From the NCBI RefSeq assembly GCF_011008565.1, contig NZ_JAAIWK010000009.1, positions 36,965 to 100,964 of the forward strand: a stretch of DNA of 64,000 nt, written 5' to 3'. Source of the DNA: Heyndrickxia ginsengihumi. Lineage in GTDB: Bacteria > Bacillota > Bacilli > Bacillales > Bacillaceae_C. This document shows positions 28,098 to 36,672 of this stretch, in pieces (position 1 is the first letter of the stretch; the number at the start of each line of letters is the position of its first letter). The notes below the pieces were generated by a model. It was not told where the DNA came from, searched no databases, and was given only the letters and a program-made list of their open reading frames with translations. The position numbers and the translations under genes were made by a program.

Positions 28098-30185
28098 ATG
28101 AAATCACTTGTTTTAGCAGAAAAACCGAGCGTTGCACGTGAACTAGCACGTGTCCTAGGTTGTAATGAAAAAAAGAAGCATTATCTTGAAGGACCTCGAT
28201 ATATTGTTACATGGGCTCTTGGACATTTAGTCGAATTAAAAATGCCTGAAGACTATGACCATAAATATAAAGAATGGAATATGGAAGATTTACCGATTAT
28301 TCCAAAGCAAATGGAAATAAAACCAATTAGAAAAACCTATCCGCAATTCAAAGCAATTGAACAATTATCTAAAAGGAAAGATGTTCAAGAAATCATTATC
28401 GCTACAGACGCAGGACGTGAAGGCGAGCTAGTAGCCCGCTGGATCCTTGAAAGAATTCATTGGCGAAAAACTGTTAAAAGATTATGGATCTCTTCGCAAA
28501 CAGATAGAGCAATCAAAGATGGTTTTCATAACTTAAAACCGGCGAGAAACTACGACAATCTCTATCGATCAGCTGTTTGTCGCAGTGAAGCTGACTGGCT
28601 AATCGGGCTAAATGTCTCTCGGGCACTAACCGTAAAGTATAATGATCCTTTATCAGCTGGACGTGTTCAAACTCCGACACTCTCTTTAATTTTAGATAGG
28701 GAAAAAGAAATACAAACATTTGTGCCGAGAAAGTTTTGGACAATCCAAGCATCGATTGGAACGGTACAATTAAATTGGGAGAAGAATGGGGAAAAACGAA
28801 TATTTGATGAGCAGGACGCAAAACATTTGCTAGATGCACTTGAAGGGAATAAAGCAAAGGTTGTTCAAATTACACGCAAAGAAAAACAAGAAGCTCAGCC
28901 GCTTCCATATGATTTAACAGAGTTACAGCGTGATGCCAATCATCGCTTTGGTTTTACAGCGAAAAAAACATTAAATGTACTGCAAAATTTATATGAACAG
29001 CATAAACTTGTTACGTATCCTCGCACAGATTCAAAATATCTCACAAAAGATATGAAGGATACGATGTATGATCGCTTGCTTGCCCTTAAAGCAAATTTTA
29101 AAGATATTGTACAACCGATTTTAAAAAATAAAGGAATAGTTTTGTCCAAACGTGTATTTAACGATGAAAAAGTAACCGATCATCATGCAATAATTCCGAC
29201 AGATCATACTTCTTCTCTTTCGCGATTATCAGCAGATGAAAGAAAACTTTATGATCTGATCGTGCACAGATTTTTAACGCTCTTTTATCCTAGCTACCAA
29301 TATGCAACGTTCATATTTACGCTTGACGTCCAAGGTAACATGCTAGTTGGTAAAGAAACAGAAATTTTAAATAAGGGATTTAAATCGATTGTTTCAAATG
29401 ATCATGATCAAATGGGGAAAAGTTCCTTTCAACTACAAAAAGATAAAACGTACAAAATTGACGATGTTCAAATAATCAGTCATTTAACTGAGCCGCCAAA
29501 AAGGTTTTCTGAAGCTGATTTATTAATGAAAATGGAAAAATTCGGTCTCGGTACCCCTGCTACAAGAGCAGATATTATTGAGAAATTAGTTTCATCTGAA
29601 GCAATTCGCCGTGAAGAAGGACGGTTACATTCCACACCAAAAGGAAAACAATTAATCGACTTAGTAAATGAGGAATTGAAATCTCCTAAATTAACTGCAA
29701 AATGGGAAAAACAATTAGAGGCAATTTCTCGCGGAAAAGAAGATCCTGAAAAATTTTTACAATCTATTCGTAAAGAAACATCTCGTCTTGTGACTGAAAT
29801 AAAAAATAGCGAGCAAAAATACCATGCCCACAATCTAACTGGTTCAAAATGTCCAGAGTGCGGTTCATTTATGAAAGAAGTTACTCGAAAAGACGGAAAA
29901 ATGCTCGTTTGTTCTAATCGCGAATGCAATTTCACAAAAAGAAAGAGTCCGAAATTGTCCAATAGACGCTGCCCTACCTGTCATAAAAAAATGGAAATAC
30001 ATAAAGGAAAATCGGGTATGTATTTTCAATGCCGTACTTGTAATGTTGTTGAAAAGGCAGAACAAAAGAAAAAAGCTTTGTCCAAACATGAGGAAAAAAG
30101 ATTATTAAATAAATATTCTAAAAATGAGACGTTCTCGAACAGCTTAGGTGATCTTTTAAAAGCCGCCTTACAAAAAGATAAATAA
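28098..30185 (+). CDS. topB: DNA topoisomerase III
   Basis: 695-residue type IA topoisomerase. Toprim domain with LAEKPSVARELARVLG and the acidic ATDAGREGE motif (about 103-111); the catalytic Tyr is about residue 308 in LVTYPRTDSKYL. The conserved KFGLGTPATRADIIEKL follows near 480. The C-terminus has two four-Cys zinc-ribbon-like motifs (CPECGSFM...CSNREC and CPTCHKKM...CRTC), less usual for TopB than for TopA. Relaxes and decatenates DNA at replication or recombination intermediates. ATG after AGGTG. Followed by a repeat rather than a simple terminator. Confidence 0.94.
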   Translation: MKSLVLAEKPSVARELARVLGCNEKKKHYLEGPRYIVTWALGHLVELKMPEDYDHKYKEWNMEDLPIIPKQMEIKPIRKTYPQFKAIEQLSKRKDVQEIIIATDAGREGELVARWILERIHWRKTVKRLWISSQTDRAIKDGFHNLKPARNYDNLYRSAVCRSEADWLIGLNVSRALTVKYNDPLSAGRVQTPTLSLILDREKEIQTFVPRKFWTIQASIGTVQLNWEKNGEKRIFDEQDAKHLLDALEGNKAKVVQITRKEKQEAQPLPYDLTELQRDANHRFGFTAKKTLNVLQNLYEQHKLVTYPRTDSKYLTKDMKDTMYDRLLALKANFKDIVQPILKNKGIVLSKRVFNDEKVTDHHAIIPTDHTSSLSRLSADERKLYDLIVHRFLTLFYPSYQYATFIFTLDVQGNMLVGKETEILNKGFKSIVSNDHDQMGKSSFQLQKDKTYKIDDVQIISHLTEPPKRFSEADLLMKMEKFGLGTPATRADIIEKLVSSEAIRREEGRLHSTPKGKQLIDLVNEELKSPKLTAKWEKQLEAISRGKEDPEKFLQSIRKETSRLVTEIKNSEQKYHAHNLTGSKCPECGSFMKEVTRKDGKMLVCSNRECNFTKRKSPKLSNRRCPTCHKKMEIHKGKSGMYFQCRTCNVVEKAEQKKKALSKHEEKRLLNKYSKNETFSNSLGDLLKAALQKDK

Positions 30186-30191
30186 AGAAAT

Positions 30192-30316
30192 TGGGACAAA
30201 AGTAAATTAACTAAATACGAATATTGCGCACCAGCCGCCTGAGGCAACTATGTATATTTTCGGAGTTGATTTGGGCAATGTTCGTCTTTAGCTAATCACT
30301 TTTACGTTTTGTCCCA
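30192..30316. repeat. Inverted-terminus repeat element, family B copy 1
   Basis: 125-base element with complementary ends TGGGACAAAA (30192-30201) and TTTTGTCCCA (30307-30316) and no coding content. Its reverse complement carries AAAGACGAACATTG, AAATCAACTCCGAAAATATA and related blocks shared with the element at 41027-41224. It lies right after topB and may serve as its transcription end. The remaining 30317-30497 is AT-rich promoter-like sequence. Confidence 0.75.
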
Positions 30317-30497
30317 TCCTCCTTCTGTAAATATTTGAAAATTCTATATTTTGTACATGCATATTCATTCACTTTTTCAATATATTATTATATAATAAAA
30401 GTATCCCTATTTCTGATGGCTATTCCTCTGTTAATCATTCCACTTTTTTCACATATTTATATGTTTCCTAGCAAATTATATTAGAAAGGAGATACAT

Positions 30498-31412
30498 ATG
30501 AGTGAAACTAATATACAAGCTTTAATGAATGAAGGAGCGACAAAATTAAAAGTAAGATCTAAGAAAGCACGTAGGAGATTATTTCTACAACGAATTTTAT
30601 TTGTGACAATAGGTGCGATTATTATGGGGGTCTCCCTCGAATTATTTCTCGTACCGAATCAAATTTTAGATGGCGGTATTACAGGTATCTCAATCATCCT
30701 CTCACATCTTACCGGTTTTAAATTAGGGGTCTTTATTTTCATCCTAAACCTCCCTTTCTTTTATATCGGCTACAAGCAAATTGGAAAAACGTTTGCAATT
30801 ACGACTTTGTATGGAATTACGATCATGTCTATTACGACCGTATTGCTTACACCTGTTCATGTATTTACCGATGATTTATTGCTTTGTACCGTTTTCGGCG
30901 GGATTATCTTAGGTGTCGGAGTAGGAATTGTTATTCGCTTCGGTGGCTGTTTAGATGGAACAGAAGCGCTAGCAATTCTCTTGAATAAAAAATTACCTTT
31001 CTCTGTTGGTGAAATTATTCTTTTCGTTAACCTATTCATTTTTACATGTGCTGGCTTTGTCTTCACCTGGAAGTTTGCCATGTACTCCGTCATCACCTAC
31101 TTTATTGCCTCCAAAGCTATTGATGTGGTAGTCCAAGGTTTAGACGAATCAAAATCTGTTTGGATTATTAGTAATGAAATTGATGAAATCGGTGAAGCTA
31201 TTATGGCCCGACTTGGTCGTGGTGTAACGTATTTAAATGGCGAAGGTGCTTTCTCTGGTCAGGATAAGAAAGTAATCTTTTGTGTTATTACACGGTTAGA
31301 AGAGGCTAAACTAAAATCGATCGTAGAAGAATTTGATGATCATGCATTTATCGCTGTTGGAAATATTTCTGAAGTACGCGGCGGCAGATTCAAGAAAAAA
31401 GATATTCACTAA
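30498..31412 (+). CDS. YitT-family membrane protein (DUF2179)
   Basis: 304-residue protein with about five to six N-terminal membrane segments (residues 30-210; LFLVPNQILDGGITGISIIL, GVGVGIVIRFGGCLDGTEAL) and a cytoplasmic C-terminal DUF2179 domain (about 220-300; GRGVTYLNGEGAFSGQDKKV). The family is widespread in bacilli in many paralogues; the function is not established. ATG start after AGAAAGGAGA. 67 bases upstream of ykuS in the same direction. Confidence 0.85.
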   Translation: MSETNIQALMNEGATKLKVRSKKARRRLFLQRILFVTIGAIIMGVSLELFLVPNQILDGGITGISIILSHLTGFKLGVFIFILNLPFFYIGYKQIGKTFAITTLYGITIMSITTVLLTPVHVFTDDLLLCTVFGGIILGVGVGIVIRFGGCLDGTEALAILLNKKLPFSVGEIILFVNLFIFTCAGFVFTWKFAMYSVITYFIASKAIDVVVQGLDESKSVWIISNEIDEIGEAIMARLGRGVTYLNGEGAFSGQDKKVIFCVITRLEEAKLKSIVEEFDDHAFIAVGNISEVRGGRFKKKDIH

Positions 31413-31449
31413 AACAGTGTATGCGCGTGAATAATTTATATGTAAAAGG

Positions 31450-31476
31450 ACACCCTATCATTGGAGGTGTTTTTTT
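31450..31476 (+). promoter_or_regulatory. Hairpin overlapping the ykuS ribosome site
   Basis: ACACC (31450-31454) can pair with GGTGT (31466-31470), which is part of the GGAGGTGT ribosome site, and a T7 run follows directly before the ATG at 31480. This could be a weak terminator for the yitT-type gene or a device that limits ykuS translation. Only five pairs, so tentative. Confidence 0.35.
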
Positions 31477-31479
31477 CAT

Positions 31480-31731
31480 ATGGCGAAAATTGGAGTTGAA
31501 CAATCACTAACAGATGTCCAATCAGCTTTAAAAGAAAAAGGCTATAATGTCGTTGAGCTAAAAAATGAACATGATGCACAGGGCTGTGATTGCTGCGTTG
31601 TTACCGGACTCGATAATAACGTAATGGGAATTCAAAATACAATCATAAAAGGTTCTGTCATTGAAGCGAGAGGACTTTCCGCAGATCAAATTTGTAAAGA
31701 AGTTGAAACGAAACTTGAATCATATTCTTAA
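31480..31731 (+). CDS. ykuS: YkuS/UPF0180 small protein
   Basis: 83-residue protein of family UPF0180. Recognised by [17 protein letters not shown], the [17 protein letters not shown] core with adjacent cysteines, and [15 protein letters not shown]. Length is typical (about 80). Function unknown. Ribosome site GGAGGTG. Ends at a strong terminator; possibly co-transcribed with the upstream membrane protein gene. Confidence 0.88.
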   Translation: MAKIGVEQSLTDVQSALKEKGYNVVELKNEHDAQGCDCCVVTGLDNNVMGIQNTIIKGSVIEARGLSADQICKEVETKLESYS

Positions 31732-31734
31732 TGT

Positions 31735-31769
31735 AAAAAGGATCAAACATGATGTGTTTGATCCTTTTT
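31735..31769 (+). terminator. Terminator of ykuS
   Basis: Arms AAAAGGATCAAACA/TGTTTGATCCTTTT with a short loop and T run, directly after the stop codon. Confidence 0.9.
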
Positions 31770-31833
31770 GCATTTTATACTTTTGTTGCTTTTACATAAA
31801 GTTCATTGGAGGCTTGCAAGGAGTAGCTTTCAA

Positions 31834-32067
31834 AAGCGAACTCTGGAACGGATATCTACCTCTTTTTTAGCAAAACAAATGTTTTCGAGAACAGCATTTT
31901 AAATATTTTTACTTTTTTAATAGATGCTACCTTTTATAAAGATGACTAAAGCGCAAGGATACGAGACTCCTACAGGAATAGCGGAATGAAGTGACCCCAC
32001 AGGCGTGTAGCATGTAGCATCGAGAAGGGTCAGCATCCGCCCGCGGAAAGCAAGTATCCTGGAACGG
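31834..32067. repeat. Degenerate 114-bp repeat, one worn full copy and one tail
   Basis: A fragment AAGCGAACTCTGGAACGG (about 31836-31853) matches the 3' end of the repeat. A diverged full-length plus-oriented copy runs 31950-32067 (CAAGGATACGAGACTCCTAC ... AAGCAAGTATCCTGGAACGG). Compared with the 61-kb copies it has several substitutions and a duplicated GTAGCAT block. No gene is seen in 31770-32208. Confidence 0.7.
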
Positions 32068-32208
32068 ATATTATACTCCCCTTGAAAAACGACATCCATA
32101 AAAGCGGCAATCTCTTAGAAAAAGAACCTAAATTGAAAAATATGATTATATAGCTTACTAGTAAACCTCTATGGAGATTGAAATAGTATATTTAACATCT
32201 CAAACTTT

Positions 32209-34119
32209 TTATATGCTCCTGTACAATAATTTTCGTAACAGAGGAAATAAAACTTCAGGAAGCTGAGAAACATTCGGAACGAGTATACTGTAATGGCCAT
32301 AAATATGCTGCAGCAATAATCTTTGTTGTTCAGTAATTTCTTGATTCGATAGAAAGACATTAAATACTTCAATCCCTTTTTTTCTTGCTTCCAGCACAGC
32401 TTCATGGGTATCAAGCACACCATTTTGTTCATAGCCAAAAGCGGCAGGTTCTCCATCTGAAAAAATGAATAAAAATTTTTGACGTTCATGACAGCTTTCC
32501 AATCGCTCCGACATTAACCGGATTGCAAAGCCATCACGATTGTCTTCTGCTGGTTCTAATTGCATAATTTCTGGACCCTTGTTCTTTTGCAAAGATGTTT
32601 GAAAAGTAATCATTTCATTAAAGTAATTAGGCTGTTCAGTTTTTGTCGCTTCATTTGCATCTTCCCAAAAGCCAATAATTTCATGCCGCACTTTCACCGC
32701 TTTTAACACCTCATGAAATAAACAAATGCCTAATGTTGTCTCTTCCATTTTATCGAACATCGATGCAGAACAATCAACTAATAATGTGAAGACAGCATCA
32801 ATTTCCTTAGCATTTGCCTCTTTTTTATAAAAAAGCCTTGGCCGTTCCTCTGTAAAATAGCGTGTTAACTTCTTACTTAAACGGCCATAATGCAAATGTT
32901 CCCTGCGCCATGTTCTTTTTTGCTCTAATGTTTTTTGAATCATTTTCGTCAATTTTTTTTCATAGATTTCAATTTTATGAACCTTTTCCTTGTATTGCAA
33001 TATATCTTCAGCCGTTGGCATGTGTGGCTTTAAGAAAATAGGAATTGCATGCTGATTCGCCTTCCCATATTTAAATTCATTTTGGTTATAATTAGTTCGT
33101 AAAGAGGTGGGCTCCATTTCATTATATTGATTGTTACTCGTTTGCTGCTTAGATCCTTGCAATGTAAACCAAGCTCCATTATTATCTTTTTCATCTCGGC
33201 CATTTTCAGAGAATAAATTCGTTTTTGTTCCTTGTTCTAGCTCATACTGCAAAAAATGGTCTCCGCTCTCTTTCGTTTCACGATGCCATGTTTTCATTTC
33301 TTCCTTAAATGTATCTTTGTTTGAATGGTCTTCCTTCGATATATCATCATTTACTAAAGGATCGACCCGTCTAATATTGCTCAGTAATTCAGCTTTACTT
33401 TCTTCTTGTGACGTTACCTTTGGAAGATGAAAGTACTCGTTTAACATATCTTTTTGCAATACTTCTTCTAATACTGCCATAAGCTCTAAACAATGCTTTA
33501 CTACTTCACTCGTTGCTTTCGCATCATAACATGTTGATAACTGTGAACGAATAAAAGGAATCACTAAATCTATGCTTTCTGAAATAGAAGGGATTTCTAA
33601 AAGTGGAGACTTTGAAAATAGCATTAAATAGATTACATTAAATAATGCATCAGTATGTATACTTTTTACAATATTCGTCTCCAATTGTGATTGAAAATAT
33701 TGCAAATAGATTTCTTGACGAACAGCGAACGCTTTTTTTGTGCCCGGTCTTTCTCTTTTACAAAGTTCCTCTATCCGCATATCCTCCACTAAAGTAAATA
33801 CTTGTGTTGCAAAACTTTGGAATTGCAGCGATTGACATTGCTTTTCAAACTCATAAAGATCTTTTACATCCGTATGAGTAAAGTTCCCCATTGCTCTTAA
33901 AAAGACATCTGTTTTCAATCCGTTTTTCATGACTGTAAATGGCCGATGATTCCAAAAATGTGATACATATACTTTTTTCTCTTTACGATCCAGATAGGAA
34001 TGTGGCCTGAATTCTACACTATACTCCTTTTGTTTTATTAGCGTTTTAACCAAGTCATCCAATTCCATTAAAAGCATTGTATCTATTTGTTCATCGTTAA
34101 ACTGAATAAACCTTTCCAT
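32209..34119 (-). CDS. yojO: VWA-domain protein of NorD type (YojO)
   Basis: 636-residue protein whose C-terminal third is a von Willebrand A domain with the MIDAS motif in TLLVDCSASMFDKMEE and a second metal-loop region (FIFSDGEPAAFGY). The N-terminal two thirds are helical and charged without membrane segments. B. subtilis YojO has the same length and pairs with the MoxR-type ATPase YojN, encoded 9 bases upstream here. In NorQ/NorD, CbbQ/O and MoxR/VWA systems the pair remodels or inserts metal into a target enzyme. No nitric oxide reductase or other target is nearby, so the client is unknown. Confidence 0.88.
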   Translation of the reverse strand: MERFIQFNDEQIDTMLLMELDDLVKTLIKQKEYSVEFRPHSYLDRKEKKVYVSHFWNHRPFTVMKNGLKTDVFLRAMGNFTHTDVKDLYEFEKQCQSLQFQSFATQVFTLVEDMRIEELCKRERPGTKKAFAVRQEIYLQYFQSQLETNIVKSIHTDALFNVIYLMLFSKSPLLEIPSISESIDLVIPFIRSQLSTCYDAKATSEVVKHCLELMAVLEEVLQKDMLNEYFHLPKVTSQEESKAELLSNIRRVDPLVNDDISKEDHSNKDTFKEEMKTWHRETKESGDHFLQYELEQGTKTNLFSENGRDEKDNNGAWFTLQGSKQQTSNNQYNEMEPTSLRTNYNQNEFKYGKANQHAIPIFLKPHMPTAEDILQYKEKVHKIEIYEKKLTKMIQKTLEQKRTWRREHLHYGRLSKKLTRYFTEERPRLFYKKEANAKEIDAVFTLLVDCSASMFDKMEETTLGICLFHEVLKAVKVRHEIIGFWEDANEATKTEQPNYFNEMITFQTSLQKNKGPEIMQLEPAEDNRDGFAIRLMSERLESCHERQKFLFIFSDGEPAAFGYEQNGVLDTHEAVLEARKKGIEVFNVFLSNQEITEQQRLLLQHIYGHYSILVPNVSQLPEVLFPLLRKLLYRSI

Positions 34120-34128
34120 ATTTCCCCT

Positions 34129-35007
34129 CTATTCAAATAACGTTTCAGCAATATTTTGAATTGCTGCTTTTTCTCTAGTATCTTCTAATTTATCGATAAT
34201 TCCTCTTTGGACTGCTCTTAAAGGCGGTAAATAAACAGCTAAGTCACAAGTATCTAAAAGGGCTCTAATTGACGCAGCTTCTTCAGATACTTGACCGTTT
34301 TGTACTTGTACAAACAAATCATTTGATAACTTAACAAACTTTTCAATCAATTTATCATCTCTTAATTTACTTTGCTGTTCAATCACTTCTTTTAATAAAA
34401 GCCCTTGAATATAGGGTACCTCAATCACGACAAAGCGATTTTTTAACGCTTCATTCATAGATACTGTACCGATATAACCTTCATTTATGGCAGCAATGAC
34501 TGTAAATGATTCTGAAGCTTTCACTACATCTCCAGTAAACGGATTCAAAATCATTCGTCTATAATCTAAAACACCATTTAAAATGGGCAATGTTTCTGGC
34601 TTTGCCATATTAATTTCATCAATATATAATAAATGTCCTTTTTGCATTGCATGAATGACGGGTCCAGGAATAAAATCAATGACCGCCCCATTATTGGACT
34701 GTTGTATCGTTTTAAAGCCTAATAATCCTTCTGCATCTAAGTCGACCGAACAGTTAATGCTTTCCATTGGTTGATGTAAATATGCCGACAACGTTTCTGC
34801 TAGTTTTGTTTTGCCTGAGCCAGTCGGTCCCTTCAATAATATATTTTTTCCGAGCAATAAAGCGGTTATCGCATCAAATAAAATCGATGAATCTGACGGA
34901 ATAAACCCACCTTGCCCGATATAATCGTTCTCATGTTTATTTGGAAAAAGTGATTTTCTTTTATGCAATAAATCCTTCAGCGCTGTTGGTAATGTAATAT
35001 CCTTCAT
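34129..35007 (-). CDS. yojN: MoxR-type AAA+ ATPase (YojN)
   Basis: 292-residue AAA+ ATPase of the MoxR/NorQ/CbbQ branch. Walker [21 protein letters not shown] (about residue 58), Walker [14 protein letters not shown], sensor 1 [11 protein letters not shown] and arginine-finger region [13 protein letters not shown]. Works with the VWA protein YojO as a chaperone complex. ATG start after AAAGGA. The first gene of a two-gene operon, divergent from mifM. Confidence 0.9.
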   Translation of the reverse strand: MKDITLPTALKDLLHKRKSLFPNKHENDYIGQGGFIPSDSSILFDAITALLLGKNILLKGPTGSGKTKLAETLSAYLHQPMESINCSVDLDAEGLLGFKTIQQSNNGAVIDFIPGPVIHAMQKGHLLYIDEINMAKPETLPILNGVLDYRRMILNPFTGDVVKASESFTVIAAINEGYIGTVSMNEALKNRFVVIEVPYIQGLLLKEVIEQQSKLRDDKLIEKFVKLSNDLFVQVQNGQVSEEAASIRALLDTCDLAVYLPPLRAVQRGIIDKLEDTREKAAIQNIAETLFE

Positions 35008-35178
35008 ACAGTTAGTCCTTTCATCATGTTAAATTAAAGTTAGTATATTCATTTGATTATGTGAACAATAATTTTGTATCTTTCTCTTATCTGATTATGA
35101 TAAAATAATGATTACTGATTGTAAAATATATTGAATTAAGATATACTTTGACTGATTAATTTAAGGTGTGTGAACATA

Positions 35179-35472
35179 TTGACGCAAAATCTGATGGATT
35201 TTATGAATGACCCTATTATTTATACGCTATCATTTATGTTTCTAACAGTCGGTCTTATTTATCTTAGCCGGTTAATAGGGAAACCATCTTCCTATGTATC
35301 TGCGAAGACAACAACGATTTTAGTCGATCATAAAATTCAAAAGAAACCAACATGTGATAGTTCTAATCACTCTGTCATCATTTGGATCTTAACATGTGTT
35401 AGACGGAAAGAGTGTCCTAATGATGAGGATGATCATCATATATCCTTGCATGCACATTATGTTTTCAATTAA
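35179..35472 (+). CDS. mifM: MifM-like membrane-insertion sensor and arrest peptide
   Basis: 97-residue peptide from TTG at 35179 (TAAGGTG site 10 bases before; a GTG at 35170 is too close to it). N-terminal part has one membrane segment (DPIIYTLSFMFLTVGLIYL). The C-terminal part carries WILTCVRRKECPNDEDD, whose Trp followed by an acidic NDEDD run parallels the stall region of B. subtilis MifM (95 residues, NDEED). In that system the nascent chain arrests the ribosome when membrane insertion by SpoIIIJ is poor, which opens the yidC2 mRNA. Located 18 bases upstream of yidC2, as in B. subtilis. Not a conventional functional protein: its translation is the signal. Confidence 0.82.
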   Translation: MTQNLMDFMNDPIIYTLSFMFLTVGLIYLSRLIGKPSSYVSAKTTTILVDHKIQKKPTCDSSNHSVIIWILTCVRRKECPNDEDDHHISLHAHYVFN

Positions 35473-35487
35473 ATTCAAGGAGGATAT
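35440..35487 (+). promoter_or_regulatory. mRNA hairpin sequestering the yidC2 ribosome site
   Basis: ATATCCTTG (35440-35448, inside the mifM frame) can pair with CAAGGAGGATAT (35476-35487), which contains the AAGGAGG of yidC2, leaving a three-base bulge. The left arm begins 7 bases after the last Asp codon of the NDEDD run (35419-35433). A ribosome paused there would cover it and free the site. Loop 27 bases. Confidence 0.7.
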
Positions 35488-35490
35488 TTG

Positions 35491-36276
35491 ATGAAAAGAA
35501 TTTTTAGTTTATCGTTTATTATGCTCGGATTACTTGCCGTTTTGAGCGCTTGTTCTGGAGCAACAACAACTCATTCAATTCACAATAGTTTTTTACACCA
35601 TTATTTTGTTAGTCCATTCGTTATGATTATTAAAGCAACAGCTAATCTTTTTAATGGAGATTACGGTATTGCTATTGTTGTAGTAACATTAATCATCCGT
35701 TTAATTTTAATGCCTTTGACATTAAAAACTTATAAGAACCAGCAAGAAATGAAAGTGAAAATGGATGTATTAAAACCAGAAATGGATAAAATTCAAAAGC
35801 AAATTAAAAATGCAAAGACAAAAGAAGAACAAGCTAAATTACAACAAGAGATAATGGGACTTTATCAAAAACATGGTGTTAATCCATTAAATATGGGATG
35901 TCTCCCAATTGTCATTCAAATGCCAATATTGATGGGTTTCTACTATGCAATTCGCGGTACAAAAGAAATTGCTTCTCACTCATTTCTATGGTTTAATCTT
36001 GGTCATGCTGATATACCAATGGCAATTATCGCCGGAATTATTTACTTACTTCAATCACAAATTTCCTTAATCGGCATGCCTGAAGCACAAAAGAAACAAA
36101 TGAAGTTCATGACTTTAGTTTCTCCAATTATGATATTATTTGTTTCATTTTCTGCGCCAGCGGTTTTACCTCTATATTGGACAGTTGGTGGTCTATTCTT
36201 AATCGGACAAACCTTATTGGCGAAAAAAATCTATCAAAATAAAGCAGAAGTTGAAAAGAAAACTTCTAAATCATAA
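35491..36276 (+). CDS. yidC2: Membrane protein insertase YidC2 (YqjG/OxaA2)
   Basis: 261-residue lipoprotein insertase. Signal peptide with lipobox LSAC at about residues 19-22, then about five membrane segments. The hydrophilic-groove Arg lies in VVTLIIRLILMPL, and a charged cytoplasmic hairpin (about 85-130, EEQAKLQQEIMGLYQKHGVN) follows, then NMGCLPIVIQMPILMGFYYA. Start ATG at 35491, seven bases after AAGGAGG; the TTG just before is less well spaced. Inserts membrane proteins with or without SecYEG. Downstream of a mifM-like leader, marking it as the inducible backup insertase rather than SpoIIIJ. Confidence 0.9.
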   Translation: MKRIFSLSFIMLGLLAVLSACSGATTTHSIHNSFLHHYFVSPFVMIIKATANLFNGDYGIAIVVVTLIIRLILMPLTLKTYKNQQEMKVKMDVLKPEMDKIQKQIKNAKTKEEQAKLQQEIMGLYQKHGVNPLNMGCLPIVIQMPILMGFYYAIRGTKEIASHSFLWFNLGHADIPMAIIAGIIYLLQSQISLIGMPEAQKKQMKFMTLVSPIMILFVSFSAPAVLPLYWTVGGLFLIGQTLLAKKIYQNKAEVEKKTSKS

Positions 36277-36293
36277 TTTCAGAAACATTTAAG

Positions 36294-36355
36294 AAAGCTC
36301 AATGCAATACATACAGGAGATATCTCTCTTTACTTGTATTGTATCGAGCTTTTTT
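36294..36355 (+). terminator. Terminator of mifM-yidC2
   Basis: Long interrupted hairpin: AAAGCTC with GAGCTTT, and GCAATACA with TGTATTGT, followed by TTTTTATT. Confidence 0.8.
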
Positions 36356-36477
36356 ATTATTCTAGCTATATTGCGAGCAATTTGAGAGATACGTTATGAA
36401 AGCAGTGCAAATTTTATCTTTCATCAGCTGAACCTATACAACCTTAAGGGTTTACTTTAAAAAGGTGGAGTTGATTT

Positions 36478-36506
36478 CGGCGCTTCACACCTGAAGGGTC
36501 CCCTAT
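36478..36506 (-). repeat. Remnant of the 114-bp repeat
   Basis: CGGCGCTTCACACCTGAAGG matches the core of the inverted-orientation repeat (CGGCGCTTCACGCCTGCGGG), preceded by its usual flank GGAGTTGATTTC. The ends are missing. No gene in 36356-36604. Confidence 0.55.
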
Positions 36507-36604
36507 TAGAATTACTGCTTTTCAACTTCAACCAATTTAGTGACCTACAACAGCTTATTAATTGTCGATGTGATCTCTCAGCGCTCGTTCAACATAGATT
36601 TCAA

Positions 36605-36646
36605 TAAAAAGAGGTCCTCCTATACGGAGAACCTCTTTTTATTTTT
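36605..36646 (-). terminator. Terminator of the amino-acid permease gene
   Basis: Arms AAAAAGAGGTCCTCC/GGAGAACCTCTTTTT, T runs on both sides; 26 bases past the permease stop. Confidence 0.88.
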
Positions 36647-36672
36647 TTGTTTTAAATGAAAATTCGAATAAT

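Noticed and set aside
32209..35007. Nitric oxide reductase locus (norQ-norD) or a defence-type MoxR/VWA system
   Set aside because: No reductase, nuclease or other effector gene is adjacent; the pair matches the common chromosomal yojN-yojO of bacilli.
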